This document shows positions 49,521-63,180 of a DNA stretch of 64,000 nt, one piece after another. This DNA comes from Cardinalis cardinalis (Eukaryota; Chordata; Aves; Passeriformes; Cardinalidae). The stretch is from assembly GCA_014549065.1 (NCBI GenBank), contig JACDOX010000023.1, positions 537,835 through 601,834 on the forward strand. Direction: 5' to 3'. A program made the position numbers and the translations under genes. The notes under the pieces are model-generated. The model saw nothing but the letters and a program-made list of their open reading frames with translations, was not told the DNA's origin and searched no databases. The stretch's first letter is position 1. Every line of letters begins with the position of its first letter.

Positions 49521-51925
49521 GGCAGAAGTTTAAAGTGAAGGGGATAATCCAGTGCTGGTGTCTTTATGAAATAACATCCTTACATGAAGAGGCTTTTAAC
49601 TGTCTGTCGCTGTCCTCTCAAAAAAAAAAGAGCGTGACAATCTCATTTTGCTGAGCACCCTCCCATGAAAGGAGAAAATAATAGCCATAACAGCTATGGC
49701 TAGTACTGACCTTACATGATCCATTATCCACTAAACACTTTAAAAGTCAGTTTTACATACACTGTGGGGGAAATTAGAGAACTATCACAATCATTTTCAC
49801 TTTAGTGAATTTGTCTTCTGTTTGAAGTCAGTGACTTGATATCCTCGTACATAACTCTCCATGTCGCTCCAAGAAAAGAAAGAGGAAGTCTTGCTGTAAA
49901 AATTGATCTTGTGCAAAAAGGTGGGAAACACACCATACTTCTATTCTGATTAATAAAGATACTGACAGCAGTGAAACTCAATTTAGCATGAACTTTCTTC
50001 GGAGTAAATGTGAAATAATACAAAAATCATTATATAATTTAGAAGTGTTCAACATCAGTACAAAAATATTTTTATCAATCATTTCAGCTGAGATAAGTAG
50101 GTGCCAAAGAAAGTGCTGGCAGAGCAATTATCATCCTGTGCAGTCAGAAAGATATTTATTCAGAGACCAGACATCTTGCATTTTACCACAAATCAGCTGT
50201 GAATGTTACTGATAATAACAGCAGAGCTAGATTTTCCCAAAGTACTGTAGTCTCTTTCTAACAACTCAATTGTACAGGACAAAAACACCTGGAGCATGAA
50301 GTCCTCTCCTACTTGCAAGTCTGCTCAGCCTTCTGTGACTGTGAGAATGAATTTCTAATGCATGAATTTTAGGCATTTACTGCTTACTCTAAGTTAAAGT
50401 CAGTAGTAACTATAGCTCAAATTAGAAGTATTTAATCAAATTTTATTCAGATAAATAGTGATTAAAAATTATGAATCAATGGTTCAAATTTTAAGACTAA
50501 CCCAGTCTATCTGACAGTACTAGAAGACTTTCAACTTGTAATAATCTATTACTGTAGGTAATGCATGTCTGACTGGAGGAAAATTAATTTTAAAAAATGA
50601 AACATCAAGCAGTAGAAACCTATCAAGACTAAATGATGGCATTTATAAAATCAAAGCATACTTTTCTTATGAAAAGAGAAACATGGAAATAACACACGTT
50701 TACATCAAAGTATATATCTCAGATATAATACTTTTTTTTAAGAACATAAAAAAGACAAAAAAAGTACCATAAATATTCTTTACACACATTTTTGGAAATG
50801 ATTGAACAAAGAGACTAGGAAGAGGATTCAGATTTTTAATTGTTACAAACACAATAAAAAATATTAATCATGCATGGAACTTGCCTGGGTAACCTTCATT
50901 TTATCAATGAGGCCACATAATTAAGGTCAAGTTAATACAGAGATTGAAATATAGGGAACATGTCAATTAAGATAAACAGAAAAATTACCTCTTCCTAAAA
51001 GGATTAGCCTCAAGTGGAAAGGTTGGTTCAGAAAATTACAGTCCATTTGGTAAGGAAGACAGATTCATGGTGAAGTTAAATCTGAAGTGCACAGGCCAGC
51101 AGATTCTACCCAAAAGAGTTGCAAAAAAAAATTTGAATAGAATCATCCTTCTTTTATTATTTTCCCTAAAAATAAAATAATTATTCACACACCAAGAAGG
51201 ATTGCAGGATGTATGACATATGTCTTACTTTTTCTTTTTTCCCTTCAGTTTCCAACTTAATNGGAAAATGAAGTCTAAACAGTTACAGAAAAGCAGAAGG
51301 TATCCTGTTTCCAGTGACATTATACATTAATGTCACTGTGATGGATAGATCAAATGGATGCTTGTAAATATTCAATTGAGATTACTGTGATGTGTACCCT
51401 AAACAACAAGAATTATTATTTCAGAATTTGAAAACTCTGAATGAGAGCGACAAGACACAAGCAAAATAAACTTCATTGTCTAGAGAGTCTTGTAATTTCC
51501 CATTCAGCTGTGCCTATTTCAACTTCTCAGGAACCATCTAAATTTGTTTTTAAAACCCCAGTAATTGTATTCCTCTTTCAGTTTATTGCTTTTGCATACA
51601 AAGAAACTAAGAAAATTTTGAAAAACATGGGAGCTTTTAGTAAGATGAGAAAGCTAATAACTGTTTGAGACATGTAGACTTCCAGTGACACTCCTGTTAA
51701 TCTTCCATGGGAAACTCTGTACCTAATTGCACACTACTTCCCTGCTTTCCAAGCAAGAATAACAAAGTAAACAAAACAAAGGTGGCAGCTTTGATAGAGC
51801 CAAGGCTGCGCTGACTCGAGTAAACTGGTTAGCAATGAAAACGTGGTACTGGGATAATGGTTTTTCAAATGCTTTCTACTTATCACCTAGAAGCATATCT
51901 GAGAAGCGGGGGTTTTAAACATAAA

Positions 51926-51952
51926 CATATATATATGTGCATATAATATTTA

Positions 51953-51986
<34 letters not shown>

Positions 51987-51987
51987 A
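51926..51987. repeat. (TA)n microsatellite
   Basis: Alternating TA for about 60 bp, with short interruptions near 51937-51948 and 51971. Confidence 0.95.
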
Positions 51988-52520
51988 AAACCCACCATGC
52001 ATGCATGTATTTTTCTTCCATCCAAGAATCCTTATACATAGCAATGGTTTGCAGAATTATAATTTCAACTATACCTCCAAAGCAACTTCCAAAGCATCCA
52101 GGGGAATTGAAACCTCCTCGGGGGCAGTCATTGCTCTGACAGGCCTGCCAGTACCAAAATGCCCAGGACCAGCCTGACATGACCAATGCAATCACTGCTC
52201 ACCTCCTGTCCTCTCTGGCTTCTCTTTCCACAAGAGTGGCTCCAAAGTGTTACAGCTCTGACCGCGGCAGTGCCGGGTCCGTTCACTTCACCTCTGAGTC
52301 ACAGCACCTGAATGAACATTGAATGTCTATTTACAGATTTGCCACCTGACTTAAGTTTCAACCAATGATGGAATATTTTTACAACATTCTTTTTCTAGCA
52401 ATGTTCTGAGATGTGCATTCTGGGAACCCATGCCAATTTGTCTGTATTAATGCATTCTTCTTACTTAATAACAATTCCAAAGGTTCAGCTTGGGTTTCCT
52501 CTTTTTATCTTCTTTATTAA

Positions 52521-52600
52521 ATAAATACCATAGAATAAACTAGCTTTCTCACTGAATTGAATAAATACCATAGAATAAACTAGCTTTTTCACTGAATTGA
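52521..52600. repeat. 40-bp tandem duplication, two copies
   Basis: Two adjacent 40-bp units (52521-52560 and 52561-52600), each starting ATAAATACCATAG and ending CACTGAATTGA, differ at one base (C at 52548, T at 52588). The near identity points to a recent duplication. Confidence 0.97.
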
Positions 52601-55600
52601 TCTCTATACTATAGGATTTTCAAACTATCCTATCCAGAAGAGGGGCAACACATTATGCTAGCCTCTCCATAATGCTGTGATACTTCCATTTAAAACAAGA
52701 CTAAATCAAGTATTTAGTCACAGCAAAGCAGCAATGTCACATTGCAATTTCAGATTTTTTTCAAAAAATTCAGCTTTCACTGTTGAAACAAACCAATCCA
52801 ATAAAATGCTATTACTGGTTACAAATTTTGGGAACATATGTGTGAGAGAACACATTAACATTGCTGCAATACTGCTTCTTAGGGCAACAAAACTTTTCTT
52901 TATTTAGAAAAGAAAGATTAAATAAGAAACAAACGTATCTGTGTGTCTATTGCCAAAATGACGGAACAGGAAAATAGGAAAAAGACACAAATGTAGTTTA
53001 AAGGCATCATTCCAATCATCCCCTGGCTATTGTTGTACACCTTAATTTTGTTAGGCAGGATAAAGAGGAGAAATATTACCACAACCAAACAGATGGTCTG
53101 TGGAACTAGATTAAACACTCCAGAAATAAGAAAGAAGCAACATATTCAACCCTTCTGTTTGGACAGAAGAGCCATCTTAGCCTCTCTGACCTATTAGCTA
53201 GTAAACTAGNGTATACTGCCAAGTGCTACAGTGCTGCTCCTTTAAAAAGCAAACAACCTCATTTTTTATGATAGGTACTGCATCATTTTAAGAGAATTGC
53301 AGGTAATGTCTGCTGCATTAGACAGATGCTCATATCACGACACCATAGACAAGTCACCATGACTAAAACTGATGTTTGCTATCTTGCTAATCTACACAAA
53401 CCACAAAACAAACTGATGCTGAGCGCTTTCCTAGTACCTAACAGTTCATATATATGCATGTACATATAATAACCACTTACAAACATGTTATAAGGTTCAA
53501 TGTTGGTTTTGACATGTTTTTTTTCATAACATAGTATTAATTTTGTATATATAATTTTGCAGTGTGAAAATTCCAATTGTAATCTCACCCTGATTTAACC
53601 TTTGCATCACTTTACTGTCTTCCAGGGAGTCAGTGATAAAGGAGAGAACAGACAATTTAGTTTTAAGAATAGTATGTATCTTCTCTAGCCATAAATAAAT
53701 TAAATGCAACAGAGGGTAGAGTAGCACTCTATCAAGACCAGGTTTTACTGTACAATTTCCAAAACACGTGGTCTTCTGTCCTTGCTTTAGTACAGCCAGC
53801 ATTACAATTGCAGAATGTGATGACTGCCTTTGCAGTAGAATGCTTGCATCTCCCATTCATGCTTATGAAACAAGAGGAGATGTAGCTACACTTCTTGACT
53901 GTCCTCAATAAAACTGTACCACAGCACAAAATTCGTATCAAAAGATCTGTATGGGTAAATATTCCCCCCACCAGGGCTCCCATGGAACTGGAAGAAATAC
54001 TAAAAGAAATGGACTTTTGTATCATGCTTATTTCTGCTACACATCAGAGAGGCTATTTGTTAAAAAAACATAATTACTTAGCAATTAACTCTAGATGGTT
54101 TTTAGCAATTAAAAGTTCCCTAATCTTTAAAACAGCAAAAAAGGAGAAATGTTTCCAGCAACCAGGCCTTTTCAAAATGAGTTGTCTCTACATATATCCT
54201 CATGGAGAGCCGCTCCAGGCTAGAAGCAGTTTCCCCCTCCAACATCTACAGACAGCATATTCAAGCCCCACATAACCTCCTGNTCAGTTGAAGGATATGT
54301 AAGATAGCACATTTCCTATCTGCTAGGCTGCTCTCAGCCACAGAACTGCAACCAAACCCGGCAGACCAGGAAGGATTTCAAATTGTACCTGGAGAGTTGC
54401 CGGTAAGCAACCAGCGCCTCTTCCCTGTGTGGCAGCGCAGAGGTGCACATTCCCCGTCACNCTGACCCCAGGCAGTACTGTACACACGGTGACAGATGCC
54501 ACCAGACAGGTCTGAAAACCTTCCAAATGAACAATTCTAGGTCTGCTGCACTAAATGCAGCAGAGTTTCTGGATAGCTTCCCGGATGGTTTAGCATTTGG
54601 AAAAATGACGGATGGGAAAGCGCATGTGTCCAGGGTGCAGGCGTCCGTAAGTGAAGTCGGAGCTAAGCATCCACTCTGCTGCTGCACGAGCTGACTAGCA
54701 GAGATCTGCTTTGGCTTCTGACCCCTNGCCTCCTCACAGAGCACTGGATTCTGTGCAGGTGATGAGGAGCACAGCCCNGGAAAGCCCCATCGTGCATCTC
54801 AATGGCTCAGCATCATGCTGGCCAACAATATCCCTTGAACTACAGTGGGAGAGAGAAGAGGAAAGGAAGTGCAAAGGGCAAGGTTTTAGAGGAGANAGGA
54901 AATGGAATAGATATGAGTGCTTATGGGTCATACCTTCAGTATCAACTGATCACTCACAAAGCTGGTCCTGGCTGGCTTAAAATGCAGAAAAGAAGAGAAA
55001 AGAAGAATACAATGACACAAGAAGGAGATTAGATTGTAATTCCTGATTATATCTTCAAACCTGATGGATTAGGAANGTGAGAGAGTTGAAAACCATGGAA
55101 ATACTAGTGTTGCTCTCTGGATACCTGACCTGACAACAGCCTGTTTCTAAAGTCCTGGCAATGTGTATGTCAGAACACACAGAGTACTAGAGCCTAGGAG
55201 AAAATTCCCTCTGTGTATTGGATATTTTGGAGTCTTTCAGACAGCTGGGTTTGAAAGAGTTCCTCGTTCCTCTTGGAAAATCTAGCATGGCCCCTTCTGG
55301 CATATCTGTGGATTGGAAAGTTGTATCTGCTGTGAAGAGAAGGCCAGCTTTGCCATGAGCTGACCCCTTGGATTTCTAATAACTACTCTAAGCTCAATTT
55401 TTCAATCACTACTACCAGAAGACTCAAAANAAACTAAATAAAAGTTGGATTTGAATATCCAGTTCTCAAGAGTTATCATGTACAAATGTAAAATTAAGAG
55501 CTCTGCAAATATTTTTTAAATTACAAGCAAAATGCTTCCAAGTGTGAAACATAATTTGGATTCTTACACAAANATATTAACATGGAAGCATAATTGATTA

Positions 55601-58107
55601 AACTGGATGGCTGCCATAAAAGGTCTGACTAGCTAACAGTGTATGAATATAGTCATTAAGAGAAAACATTTTGCTAAAAACTCTTCAAAGTCAACTATCA
55701 TTTCAGCAGTCACACAGGGACTGCAGAACAATTTTAAAGATTACAGGAAACATTTGCTANTAACCTTATACATATTTGCCTAAGAATTTACGAAGACTGG
55801 ACTGTAGGTTAGACAACACGGTTGCATTGCTTGCAAATCATATTTTACTGCACAATGGCCGATATCCTCATCTATGTACTGACTTTTAAAGTAGAAACTG
55901 TAAACCTTATTTTTAAGCGACAAGAACATTTCATTTATTAAAACAGAACATCATAGTTCACACAAAAATAAAAATGATTTCTCAAGNGTAAGCATTCTTG
56001 GGACCCTTTTTGGTCCTTTCCATTGCAAAGTTAATGATCTCACTANTACTCAAACTATATTTCTTCAAAGAACTTCAGTGTGCAGCTAATTAGGTTCTAA
56101 GACACAAAATAGTTTCTAAAATATGCATGAGAAAAACTGAATGTTTGTAAGTTATTGTGCACGTAAGTTCCTTAGACTTCACTTTACATGTCATTTTTAT
56201 AATGAAAGAAAAGTCGCAGCGTAAGCAACAATAAAAAACCAGCTGTTTCTACTCTAGTTTGATTATCAAATTAATGATTGCCTTAATGAGGAAAGTCTGG
56301 CTGTAAACTTAAATCTATATACAAACCTGAATTTTCCCCAAGCCCAAAAGAAGCTAGACCCAGAATATTTATTTCCTCACACTAAAATCATGAACTATCA
56401 TTACTCAACCTGAACACAATCTGTTGTAACATCATTATTTTCTATCCTTCATACAGGTAGTACAACACATTAAGCAGACTTAATTTCTTAATACATCATT
56501 TTTGCCTCACTTTTACTGACACCAGTTGTAAAGACAAGATTGACAGTAGAAACAGATTACGCTGTACTTTTGAAAAATGCACATGAAACCCAAAATAATC
56601 ACAAATCTAACTCAGTTCATTGCAATCAGCCAAAAAGAGTAAATTCCCTGGAATTTTCTTAGCATATTTTCTTCATATTTTTTCCAGAATTTCTAATAGG
56701 TGAGGACTTTACAAAACAAAAATTCAACAAATTGATATAGTAAAAATAGTGTGGACAGCTCTAACCATGCAAAACTTATATAATTTATCACATCACTGGG
56801 GAAATTCTTACAGTGCAAAAGTATCTNTTTATATGTAGTATGGGAAAAAAAGTGTAAAACAAACTTGAGAGGTCATGGCATCAAGAGGTGCTCTTGACAA
56901 GGTACATTAATTAAGGATTATGGATTTTTGCACTTGGTGTTAGTAGCAGTCCAAAAATATAATTCATGTAGTGGCATTCTCAAAACACAAGGTCTTGAGA
57001 GTGATTTTTTGCAGAACAGTCCCCTCTTGAGGAGAATATCTTCAAACTACAAATTCTGGGTAACTCATAGAATCCAAAAATATTTTCAGAGGTCTTACTA
57101 TCACTTGGAACATAGAGTTACTGCAACAGACTGCCAGTCTTGGGAAGCACAAAAACAATGTCTTGACTCAACAAAGCTGGTTTCTAGAAGACATAAAATG
57201 AGTGGTTCTCTCCAAAGTCCTCAAGGAATNAGTCTTACAAGTTGTTTAGTAAAAAAAAAAAGATTTAAAAAATCATATGATGTAAGCCTAAATATCAACA
57301 ATGTAATATGATACTATTAATGACAAAAAATTAAATTAGTGACAGAAAAATGAATTATTGCGATATATAACTTTTTCTATGTTTATGTAATGAAAAATTC
57401 CAATACAACATCCAAGAAACCGTACAAACCGCGACATGTGATTGCATATAAGCACTAATGGAATGTACACCATTGAACAGATTCCCTAATACTCCAACAA
57501 ATTGTTATTGATCTGGCCATGCACCTTGACTACATACTTCCGATTTTTCTTATTACTTGCATGTTTGCTTAAATTAGGACTGTAAAAACATTTTTTTAAA
57601 AATTAGATAAAATAATGAAGTCGATATTAAATTTAGGGACACATTATAACAATACAATATAGTCTAAAGTGTATTAGTTGGCTTAAATTCATTCTGTTTC
57701 TGAGCTCTGTATTACCTAAATAAAAGAGATGTATCGTTAATATTACTCTTACGAAAATTCAAATCAGTATGAGTCAGGGTTTTATACTACGTTCACACAC
57801 ACATACCCATGTATAAAAGGAAAGGCAACACTTTACTATGGCATATGCAAGAGTTCCTTATGGTAACACAAAGTTAAAAATAAAGAAGNGTTGTTATACT
57901 AAAGCAACCTGTTCTTAATCTTGTGTCACCATGCAAATTAGGTGAGTCACCCACCTTTTCCTCTGATCTATACCATGGCAAGGACTAGAAAAATAATTTT
58001 GCTTTACTCTACTCATCTAAACTGAAGGTAATAAAAATGACACAACAAGCAAAATACAAATAATGGCTAAAATAATGAGAAAGTGTTTTAGCAGGTAACA
58101 GAAAATG

Positions 58108-58144
58108 TTTCCTTCCTTCCTTCCTGCCTGCCTTCCTTCCTTTT
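58108..58144. repeat. (TTCC)n tetranucleotide microsatellite
   Basis: TTCC units interrupted by two TGCC units, about 37 bp. Confidence 0.92.
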
Positions 58145-61100
58145 CAACATCCCAAAATATAGTTCACATTATTCCAGTACTATGAGTTGCCTAAAAAAGC
58201 TCAAACCGAACTAACAGTTAGTAACTTTAGAAAGGAATGCAACTGAAGAAGAAATTAAATACTACACAGAATTACCTGAAAAGACCTGGAAAAATCAAAA
58301 TGCAGCAAGATANAGTGTCATAAAATAGTAAAAAGATCCTCACCTCTCCACACATGACAGCACTGTAAATTCACTGTGAAACAACACGTGAATTTACTAC
58401 ACTATATCCAACACTGCAGCTCAGTTTTGAAATTGTAAACACCAGAAAATGCTGATATAAATTATATTAAAAGTCTAACCCAGTTCANACAAAGGGATCT
58501 TCTGATCCACAGATCAAAATTATGCATGTTAAATAAGATTATTCTGTATCCTGCATCAGACAATGCACTGACTTCTTCAGGTTCTGAAAAAGTCTTCNCA
58601 TTAAGTACTGCATGACTGGAAGGAATTTGGAAGAGATTTCTACATTTCTGCAACATGAGGAATGGTCACTACTGAATTTGACANGTTCTTTCTGATAGAG
58701 TATGACAAATCTTGTTGTTTTACAAAAAAACATACAGCCATATTCCACCACTCCTGTTTAGCAGTTCACAACAACTCTAGATCCATCAGAAATCTGTCAG
58801 TTTAATAGAGCAAGAGTAAATCCTAAGTCTTTGAGAAATTTGCACGGAAATCAATGCAGGACNGCCAATATAATCTGTAAATGGAAGAAAACCTGGTGTA
58901 ATTCTTGAATCACTACACACTTGCCATGTGACCATAAACAAGTCTCTTGCACCTTACAACTTCCTTATTTTCCTCTCTGCGTGCACCTTGTCACAAGCAA
59001 TTGCTTTCACACAATTCCAGGTGTGACTACATCTTCTATTTCCAGAATAAATATGGGACTTTCTACATTGTCTTCAGACAGTCATTTCAATCTTTTGTGC
59101 AGACTCTGCCTCACTTTGTATCTTTTCTACCTCATGGTAGTATCTCTTACTCTATGCTCAGGTACTAGAGTGGTTTTGAACTCTATGCTTGGACACATTA
59201 CTTAAGTAGCAATACCAGGAAATTATTTTAGCCTTGGTTTCCTAGATAATCCGTGTAGAAACAAGNGGCTCATCAGAGCAGAAATCTAAGACAGGTTTTC
59301 TGAACTACTCTGGAAATGGAGACCTTTCCCGCTGACTCTAATGGAAACCAAAGGTCACTAGATCTCTAACTTCATCACCTGAGTTTTAACAGTCTACAAA
59401 CTATTCAAATTCAAACAAATAACCATAAACTATTTGGCTTCAGCTTACCCTTTTAACTATTTAGAATTTGGACCCTGGGAACACAAGGCTATTTTGGGAC
59501 ATGATCCTCCTAATACGCTATCCTTTCTTTAGGTGTGCATGAATTTATCATTGAAGTTTAGCACCCAATTAATTTTTNCTTTTTTCTTTGTTGCATGAAC
59601 AAATGCTAAATTTAGTGTATGCTGTCATTAGTAAATATTATAATCTCATTTGAAAAAGTCTTTATTATAAAACAAACCAATGTTCTACCCCTTGGCCCCT
59701 CATTCTTTCTTTGGGCTGACTGTTACACCACCTCAAAAGACAATATGTTTTTTGGCCTGGGACATCAGTTTCCCTTCCAATCTATAAACTCAAGGATTTA
59801 AATATTCTTGATTAATTAATTTTGAAATTTTATGGATATTGTTTTGCAATTATACAAGAAGAGAACACAAATTAGAGATGGTGAGCTATAATATGGCTAT
59901 GAGATCTTAATGCTTCTATGTTACTAGATTACCAAAAATTACCAACGTGAACAAAGAAATTAAACAGACAGGAGATAATTCTAATCTGTCACCACTAAAA
60001 ACCAGGTAAGAGTTCACTAAAGTCCATTAAGTTGCGCTCATAAAATAGAAGCATTCCAGATTTATTCCTTGTTTTTACAACTCTTACATTTCTTCTCTTG
60101 TGATCATATGTCATAGTTCTTTGAGATTACTATATATGCTTTGAAGCTATCAATACAAGTTTCACTAGCAAAATACTCTAGTAAAAGAAAAAAACTCTTT
60201 CGTTTTTCACTTTAGAAATAATGCATGGCCTTAGTTTTGCAATTGTCATTTAAAAATATGTGTATTCCCTGTTTACATTACCAAATGGCATGAAAAAGGA
60301 CAAAATAGAAGAAAACAAGGTCGAAACGCTCTTGTGGCACTGTTGCCTCCAGCAAGAACCAGTCTGACGTCAAGAGATCAAACAGCAGCAACCACTCTAT
60401 TTTCAGATATCTGAAAGCAGTAATAAATACATACAAAGAAGTGTATTCCTCTTTGTCCTTTTAAAAACATTGATATTAACTACTCCTTAATGATTTTAAA
60501 GAATGATTATCCTATTTTTTGTTGTTATAATTTGTCAGGTACACACTAAATCTTGAAACAAGTTGAGAAAGAAAAAGCCACTTAGATAGGGAAAACCACT
60601 TCAAGTACTTATGACACTCCTAAGATTTAGTAACAGTAACAGAAGCATCCCTGAACTACAGATATTATTGACTNAAAACACAATCTAAGATACTAAACAT
60701 ATACTAATAAACAAAATGCAGGTTATATTCATTTTATTTATAATATAATTTTTATAGTACTTNGTTTAAATTATAATATCCAAATGATGTCACTGTACTA
60801 CATTTGGGGTTATTTGATGATAATTTTAATGAGTTTAATATATATTAGTAGAATATAATAACTTGTGTTTTATANCTCTGAATAATTAAAATTGGCATCC
60901 AATTTGCTGTCCTGAACATTTGTTCTCTTTATTAATCTTTTAGCTACAACTCCTCAAAAAGTATTATATTAAAGATAGTGAAAAAGGTAAGGTAAAATAA
61001 TGATGAAAGCAAAACACAGTACATGCCTGTATACTGAAAACAAATTAAAAAACCAAAAATTATAAAGCCAAGAAACTGTCAGAAATAAATGTATCACTGG

Positions 61101-63120
61101 ACTCAGCTACACCTCCCACAGTATTTTAGTTTTACCAATCTTTCAACTTTGCACAATTCTCATAGAACAATATTTGCAATTTTAGATTAAATTAAACTAA
61201 TTTTAAAAGACAACATCTTGATCCCATATTTCTGATGTAGTCACCATTGCTGGCTAAAGTTTTTTATTATTTCCTGTGCTTCAGGAACAATTATCCTATC
61301 TAAGAGCAGTTCCTCTCATACTGGAAACAATGGGAAGCATTAGTCATTTTGCACAAGTGTATCTTTGCTGAGGGCAACTGTGGCTTCAATCCCATGCTCC
61401 TATTGGAGCAATAGGAGGCAGCAGCAATTTTGGAAAAAGGACATTGTCTATGGAATACGCCATAGGAGAACATTATTCATCAGCTCGTGCTGAATGAGCA
61501 AATTTCTGTTCTGGAGAACAACAGAAAATCTTCAAGCCTTGAAAAATCTTTTAAGACACAGGATTTTAGTCTAGACTGTGGGGAATAGATATTCTGTTAA
61601 TAAGATCTTCAGCCAACACCCAGGTAAAGAAATAACAAATTTTCATAATACACTGAAATTCCTAACAGACAAATCTTTACACTTAGTTTAAGTCAAACTG
61701 CTCNGCATTTATGCAGTGGAAAATCGGAACTACCATTTTTGTGCCCCAAACTCTTTGTGGAAATTTTAGGGTGGTTTGCCTCATTTGTTCTCTAGTAGCA
61801 CTTTCTAAAGCAAATAGTGACTGAAGAATCCTACAGAACNACAGGTGAAAGTGATCTTCTTGAAATAGTGCTATCATTTGCATTAAAATATGTTTAATAT
61901 ATCTGCATTTGATATCCTAAGTGAGGTCAATATAAAATGTCTTGAAAAATTATAGTAGATTGAATTATCACTGGTATTTCCACCTCCTCCTGCCACTCTT
62001 TTACAGTCTCTCATTCCTGTTACTGCAGACAAACCTTTTCAGAAGAAAAGGCAGAGAAAANACTCACCTGCTGCTAATTGCTGAGGAATCTGGAGACATT
62101 CATATTGATTTGACTGACCTAAAATAGAGGCACAGCCTTCATGATTTTAAAAAAGCTTATGCCCATAATTTTTGAACAATTTTCTGAAGCTGATTTTTTA
62201 AACAGTCCTGATTCAGAGTATGAAAATTCATGAAAATAAATGTATGCCAAAATTGTTGAAATTTCAGAGTTATAGNTGTTTTAATGGAACCTAATGAATC
62301 CATTTAACCCTGCCCAAAACTAAGCTACAGCATGAAAGCACCTACAGTGTTGTCATTTTTCTGTATTACACACAGTAAGTTTTATTTCCAGTTGTTCACA
62401 CAGCAAAGTACCACCAGCNGTACTGCATACCCACTTTACTCTTAGAAAGAATTACCTAGAGAAGCTTCTCTATTAATATGGGATATTGACTGTATGTTTG
62501 ATTATCTTCCTTTGTTCTTTGTGCAAGAAAATGTTCTTACTAACTCTAGGCAATGGGTTTTGTATGCTTTTTGCCTTTCTCTAAATTGTCACAGCAGATA
62601 CCCAGATCCTAGAGGACAATAGTATCTGAATTAGCATCTGTGCACTGTGCAAAGACTTAAAAAGCAACAGTGATGTGAAATTTCAACCACATATCATTTT
62701 AATGATGTCTCCTCACTCCAGGAGACAGGGAATGTTTTGGAAAGCCATGAACAGGTCATATGAAACAATTTTAACAAAAACTCTAAACCTGAAGCAGGAT
62801 ATAATATAACCAAATACAGACCCCACCAAGTACAATTTTAAAAGAGCNGGGTTTAAAATCAGTACACTAGGAAAAGTTTTTTTACTTACCAATTTTCTCT
62901 TCTACTATATACTTTACAAAGGAATAAAAATGTTATAATCAGTGGAATACAAAATGGTTCACNTAAATTTTGTTGAAAAATTTAAAAATGAACTATACAT
63001 CATGTCAAATAAAGGAGAAATCTGTGAGGAACACGCTGATGAGCAGCCTACATTATATAACAAAATTTCTATAACAGGAGTATGAAAGGAGATTATAGCA
63101 AAACAAAAAAAAAGGGGTAT

Positions 63121-63180
63121 CCCCCCCCCCCAAACCATCACCAAGAACAAAAAAAACCCAAACAAACAAACAAACAAAAA
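63121..63180. repeat. Poly-C tract followed by A-rich and (CAAA)n sequence
   Basis: A run of about 11 C, then A-rich sequence ending in four to five CAAA units from about 63159. An A-run and GGGG lie just before it. Confidence 0.9.

Noticed and set aside
53895..54275. 126-codon plus-strand frame, plus a cysteine-containing minus frame at 53732-54025
   Set aside because: No recognised domain. The cysteine pattern is too loose for a CXC or zinc-binding motif, and the two frames overlap on opposite strands.
56928..57311. 127-codon plus-strand frame
   Set aside because: No family resemblance, no splice or promoter context, and it ends in A-rich low-complexity sequence.
62880..62940. Donor-like TTACTTACC on the plus strand (minus-strand GGTAAGTAA)
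   Set aside because: The upstream minus-strand sequence has early stops and no acceptor at a plausible distance.
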